Origin: Flavobacteriales bacterium
GTDB lineage: Bacteria > Bacteroidota > Bacteroidia > Flavobacteriales_D > Parvicellaceae
DNA: 9,841 nucleotides
Reading direction: 5' to 3'
Assembly: GCA_027047735.1 (NCBI GenBank)
Contig: JALTUD010000006.1
Coordinates: 1 to 9,841, forward strand
Within the stretch, counting starts at the first letter, position 1. Each line of letters starts with the position of its first letter. Below the pieces are notes generated by a model. It did not search any database, had not been told where the DNA came from, and was given only the letters and a program-made list of their open reading frames with translations. This document shows, piece by piece, positions 7,481 through 9,841 of this stretch. The translations under genes and the position numbers were made by a program.

Positions 7481-7527
7481 TTTAAGCTGGATAAGACTCT
7501 TTTATCTATAAAATGAAATTCTAAAAA

Positions 7528-8145
7528 ATGCTATTTAAAAAAATAAATCCAATACTTGAACAATCGTTAAATAATCGAGGTATAAACGAATTAACTTCTC
7601 TACAAAAAAAAGTTATCCCCCTATTTAAAAGTGGGAGAAACTTACTGGTTATTGCACCAAAAAACAAAGGAAAAACAACGGCAATCTTGATGAGTGTTAT
7701 TCAGAAACTAAAAGCTAAGGCTACGGGTGACAATCCCAAGGTTCTAATATACGTAAAAGACAAGGCTCGTGCTATGGAATTAGAGGAACTATTTAATCCT
7801 CTTTTAAAACCAACAGATTTAAGACTATATACCGTTTTAGAGGAACATCATATTTACAATCAAAAAGACAACATTTACATGGGGACTGATATTGTAATAG
7901 CGACTCCAAGAAGATTGAATAAACTTTATTTTCAAAATGGAATTAACCTCAACGAACTTAATACGATTATTATTGAAAATGCAAATTTTCTAAAAAATAA
8001 TTCTTTCTTGACCGACATCAACCGAGTAATACAGAGTGCTCCTAAAACTCAGCGTATAGTTTTTGCTGAGAAAAATGGAACTGAAATCCAGCGAGCCAAG
8101 AATCTATTTTTAGAACCTACACAAGAAGTGGTTTCATTAGAATAA
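7528..8145 (+). CDS. Single-domain DEAD-box-like protein, probable non-helicase
   Basis: The protein corresponds to only the first RecA-like domain of a DEAD-box RNA helicase; about 205 aa against roughly 370 or more for a working two-domain helicase. The Q motif region (GINELTSLQKKVIP, Q26) and a Walker A-like APKNKGKTT (43-51, K49) are kept, so nucleotide binding is possible. TPRRL (126-130) stands where TPGRL is usual. Motif II is IIIENAN (E150, N151, A152, N153) instead of DEAD, and motif III SAT is replaced in IVFAEKN (178-183). The second RecA domain is missing and no remnant of it follows the stop. Helicase activity is therefore unlikely; a regulatory or RNA/protein-binding role is inference. 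The frame is intact, so it does not look like fresh decay. It lies 47 nt after the sensor gene and may be its last operon member or have its own start. Confidence 0.85.
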   Translation: MLFKKINPILEQSLNNRGINELTSLQKKVIPLFKSGRNLLVIAPKNKGKTTAILMSVIQKLKAKATGDNPKVLIYVKDKARAMELEELFNPLLKPTDLRLYTVLEEHHIYNQKDNIYMGTDIVIATPRRLNKLYFQNGINLNELNTIIIENANFLKNNSFLTDINRVIQSAPKTQRIVFAEKNGTEIQRAKNLFLEPTQEVVSLE

Positions 8146-8177
8146 AATACAGTTCTACTCAAAACTTTCTTAATAAT

Positions 8178-8197
8178 AAACCTATAAGGTTTTTATT
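8178..8197 (+). terminator. Probable weak intrinsic terminator
   Basis: AAACCT (8178-8183) and AGGTTT (8187-8192) form a 6-bp stem with loop ATA, and the downstream arm runs into TTATT. It lies 33 nt after the stop of the DEAD-box-like gene and about 160 nt before purF, where a transcript end is expected. The A-run before and T-run after could let it work in both directions. The stem is short and the T-run is broken by an A, so strength is doubtful. Confidence 0.5.
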
Positions 8198-8228
8198 ACT
8201 TGTTAAAATAGATTCGGAACATCCATGT

Positions 8229-8333
8229 CTAGCTTGTGTTTTCGTTAAGAAAAATAAAACACATCTAATATTTTACCCAATAACTTTCATCACCCACAAA
8301 GAAAATAACGTTTGACTAGCAAGATTGTGTTTT
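8229..8333 (+). repeat. Duplicated CTAGC/TTGTGTTTT motif upstream of purF
   Basis: CTAGC then TTGTGTTTT occurs at 8229-8242 without a gap and again at 8316-8320 and 8325-8333 with AAGAT between the parts. The first copy is also half of a hairpin: TGTGTTTT (8235-8242) pairs perfectly with AAAACACA (8256-8263) around a 13-nt loop. The second copy ends 9 nt before the candidate -7 box, over the expected -33 region, so a bound regulator could block or help transcription. No known purine operator is recognised in it. Confidence 0.4.
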
Positions 8334-8342
8334 AGAATTTAA

Positions 8343-8350
8343 TACCTTTG
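8343..8350 (+). promoter_or_regulatory. purF: Candidate -7 box of purF, close to the start codon
   Basis: TACCTTTG matches the Bacteroidota -7 consensus TAnnTTTG exactly. It ends only 5 nt before the purF ATG at 8356, so transcription would begin at or within a few bases of the start codon and give a leaderless or nearly leaderless mRNA. TTG triplets stand 15 nt (8325-8327) and 28 nt (8312-8314) upstream, neither at the preferred 17-23 nt spacing. No Shine-Dalgarno-like sequence precedes the ATG, consistent with leaderless initiation or with general Bacteroidota habits. Confidence 0.55.
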
Positions 8351-8355
8351 TAACC

Positions 8356-9841
8356 ATGAGTGATGCAATACAACACGAGTGCGGAATTGCTCTTCTGAAA
8401 TTGAAGAAACCGCTGGATTTTTACTACCAAAAATACGGAACAGCCTTTTACGGATTAACTAAAATGTATCTCCTCATGGAGAAACAGCATAATAGAGGGC
8501 AAGATGGAACGGGCATCGTAAATATAAAATTTGATATACCTCCTGGCACGCGTTACATTAGTAGGCATAGAAGCGTTGCTCAACAACCTATTCAAGATTT
8601 GTTTTCGTATGTCAACAAGCGATTCAAGGAATTAGAACTGAAAGATCCGGACAAATTAAAAAATCCGGAATGGCTAAAACAAAATGAAGCTTTTACCGGA
8701 GAATTGTTTTTAGGTCACTTACGTTACGGTACATATGGGAAAAACAGCATAGAAAATTGCCACCCTTTCCTTAGAACCAATAATTGGATGACTAAAAATC
8801 TGGCTTTAGCAGGTAACTTTAACTTAACAAATGTTGATGAATTATTTGATTTATTAGTCAACATTGGTCAACACCCTAAACAAAAATCTGATACAATAAC
8901 TGTATTGGAGAAAATAGGACATTATTTGGACGAAGAAAATCAACGATTGTTTAAGCAATACAAGTCAAAAGGATATTCTTATACTGAAATATCGGAATTG
9001 ATTGCTAAGAACATTGATATTAGTTCTATTTTAAAACAATCGTCTGTTGATTGGGATGGAGGGTACGTTATGGCTGGATTAATCGGTCACGGAGATGCTT
9101 TTGTTCTTCGAGACCCCAATGGTATTCGTCCTGCATTTTGGTATGATGATGAAGAAATAACCGTAGTCGCATCTGAACGACCGATTATTCAAACTGCTTT
9201 TAATCTAAAATGGGAGAAAATTAAAGAAATTACACCCGGAAGTGCTTTAATTATTCCTCGTCATGGAAAAGTTGAAGAAAAAATTATAAACCCAAAACAA
9301 AAAGAAACTCAATGTTCTTTTGAACGAATTTACTTTTCCAGAGGAACAGACAAAGATATCTATCAAGAGCGTTTAGAATTGGGGAGATTGATTACTCCAA
9401 GAGTCCTAAAAGCAATTAATTACGACTTACGAAACTCTGTTTTCGGGTTTATTCCCAATACTGCCGAAGTTGCTTATTTAGGTATGCTGAAAGAAACCGA
9501 CAGTTATCTAAATAAAACAAAACTTGAAGACATAAAAAAACTGGGGAAAAACCCAAAGGAAGAAGATTTACTCAATATTCTTTCTGTTCGAACACGTGCT
9601 GATAAGGTCATGGTAAAAGACGCAAAACTGAGAACTTTTATCACACAAGATGACGCTCGTGATGACATGGTTGCTCACGTTTATGATATAACCTACGGCT
9701 CGGTAAACCGAAACACTGATAATCTTGTTGTTTTAGATGATTCTATCGTAAGAGGGACTACCTTAAAACAAAGTGTGATTAGAATACTTGACCGATTAGA
9801 GCCAAAGAAAATTGTAGTCGTATCATCCGCACCTCAGATTC
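8356..9841 (+). CDS. purF: Amidophosphoribosyltransferase, enlarged form (partial)
   Basis: The enzyme makes 5-phosphoribosylamine from PRPP and glutamine, the first committed step of purine synthesis, in the cytoplasm. The frame is open at the window end, so 495 residues are visible. The expected N-terminal nucleophile is Cys9 in HECGIALL, implying removal of an 8-residue propeptide. Glutaminase motifs follow: RGQDGTG (47-53), GHLRYGT (120-126) and AGNFNLTN (152-159), the last in place of the usual HNGNLTN, so a Phe replaces the oxyanion-hole Gly. RDPNGIRP is at 252-259. The PRPP loop VVLDDSIVRGTT (458-469) is clear. In E. coli PurF this loop lies near 365, so roughly 90 extra residues are present, mainly around 55-115, 165-230 and 380-440. 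Such enlarged forms are, from memory, usual in Bacteroidota, where a second canonical PurF may also exist. The gene probably has its own promoter at 8343-8350. Confidence 0.9.
   Translation, partial: MSDAIQHECGIALLKLKKPLDFYYQKYGTAFYGLTKMYLLMEKQHNRGQDGTGIVNIKFDIPPGTRYISRHRSVAQQPIQDLFSYVNKRFKELELKDPDKLKNPEWLKQNEAFTGELFLGHLRYGTYGKNSIENCHPFLRTNNWMTKNLALAGNFNLTNVDELFDLLVNIGQHPKQKSDTITVLEKIGHYLDEENQRLFKQYKSKGYSYTEISELIAKNIDISSILKQSSVDWDGGYVMAGLIGHGDAFVLRDPNGIRPAFWYDDEEITVVASERPIIQTAFNLKWEKIKEITPGSALIIPRHGKVEEKIINPKQKETQCSFERIYFSRGTDKDIYQERLELGRLITPRVLKAINYDLRNSVFGFIPNTAEVAYLGMLKETDSYLNKTKLEDIKKLGKNPKEEDLLNILSVRTRADKVMVKDAKLRTFITQDDARDDMVAHVYDITYGSVNRNTDNLVVLDDSIVRGTTLKQSVIRILDRLEPKKIVVVSSAPQI

Noticed and set aside
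7490..7506. Hairpin GATAA/TTATC between the receptor and DEAD-box-like genes as a terminator
   Set aside because: Only five mostly A-T pairs with a 7-nt loop and no T-run after it; too weak to claim.
7513..7524. Three-codon frame (MKF) just before the DEAD-box-like gene
   Set aside because: Such tiny frames are expected by chance in AT-rich DNA and nothing supports translation.

Overview
The window looks like a chromosome segment from a member of the Bacteroidota, most likely the order Flavobacteriales. The grounds are low G+C judged by eye, TAnnTTTG-type -7 promoter boxes, little use of Shine-Dalgarno sites, PD40/PKD/OmpA and Reg_prop/Y_Y_Y proteins typical of that phylum, an enlarged PurF of the type I associate with it, and intergenic repeats carrying GGTCGGGCTATC and ATCCCTAACGC, which I recall from flavobacterial genomes. 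The genus cannot be settled from this sequence.

Positions 1-700 contain no convincing gene. They hold a tandem run of long, strongly self-complementary repeat units separated by the motif GTTAGGGAT / ATCCCTAACGC. One unit is interrupted by a second, nested palindromic element of about 160 bp. Positions 700-1005 are a leader region with a candidate -7 box, several CTTGT repeats and a perfect 8-bp inverted repeat shortly before the first start codon.

Positions 1006-7480 look like a three-gene operon on the plus strand. It encodes a secreted TPR-PD40-PKD-OmpA protein (761 aa), a secreted beta-rich protein of unknown function that overlaps it by 4 bp (318 aa), and, 8 nt further on with a forced GTG start, a membrane sensor (1075 aa). 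The sensor has a periplasmic Reg_prop propeller, a Y_Y_Y domain, one transmembrane helix, a coiled coil and a cytoplasmic SpoIIE-type PP2C phosphatase. The layout suggests a cell-envelope sensing module: an outer-membrane/peptidoglycan-anchored protein, an exported partner, and a receptor that would signal by dephosphorylating a cytoplasmic protein. No anti-sigma kinase or STAS partner is encoded in the window.

After 47 nt comes a 205-aa protein that keeps only the first RecA-like domain of a DEAD-box helicase, with its DEAD and SAT motifs replaced, so it is probably not a helicase. A small terminator-like hairpin follows. The last gene is the start of an enlarged amidophosphoribosyltransferase (purF, first step of purine synthesis), cut by the window end. 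Its -7 box lies so close to the ATG that the mRNA may be leaderless, and a duplicated CTAGC/TTGTGTTTT motif upstream may be an operator.
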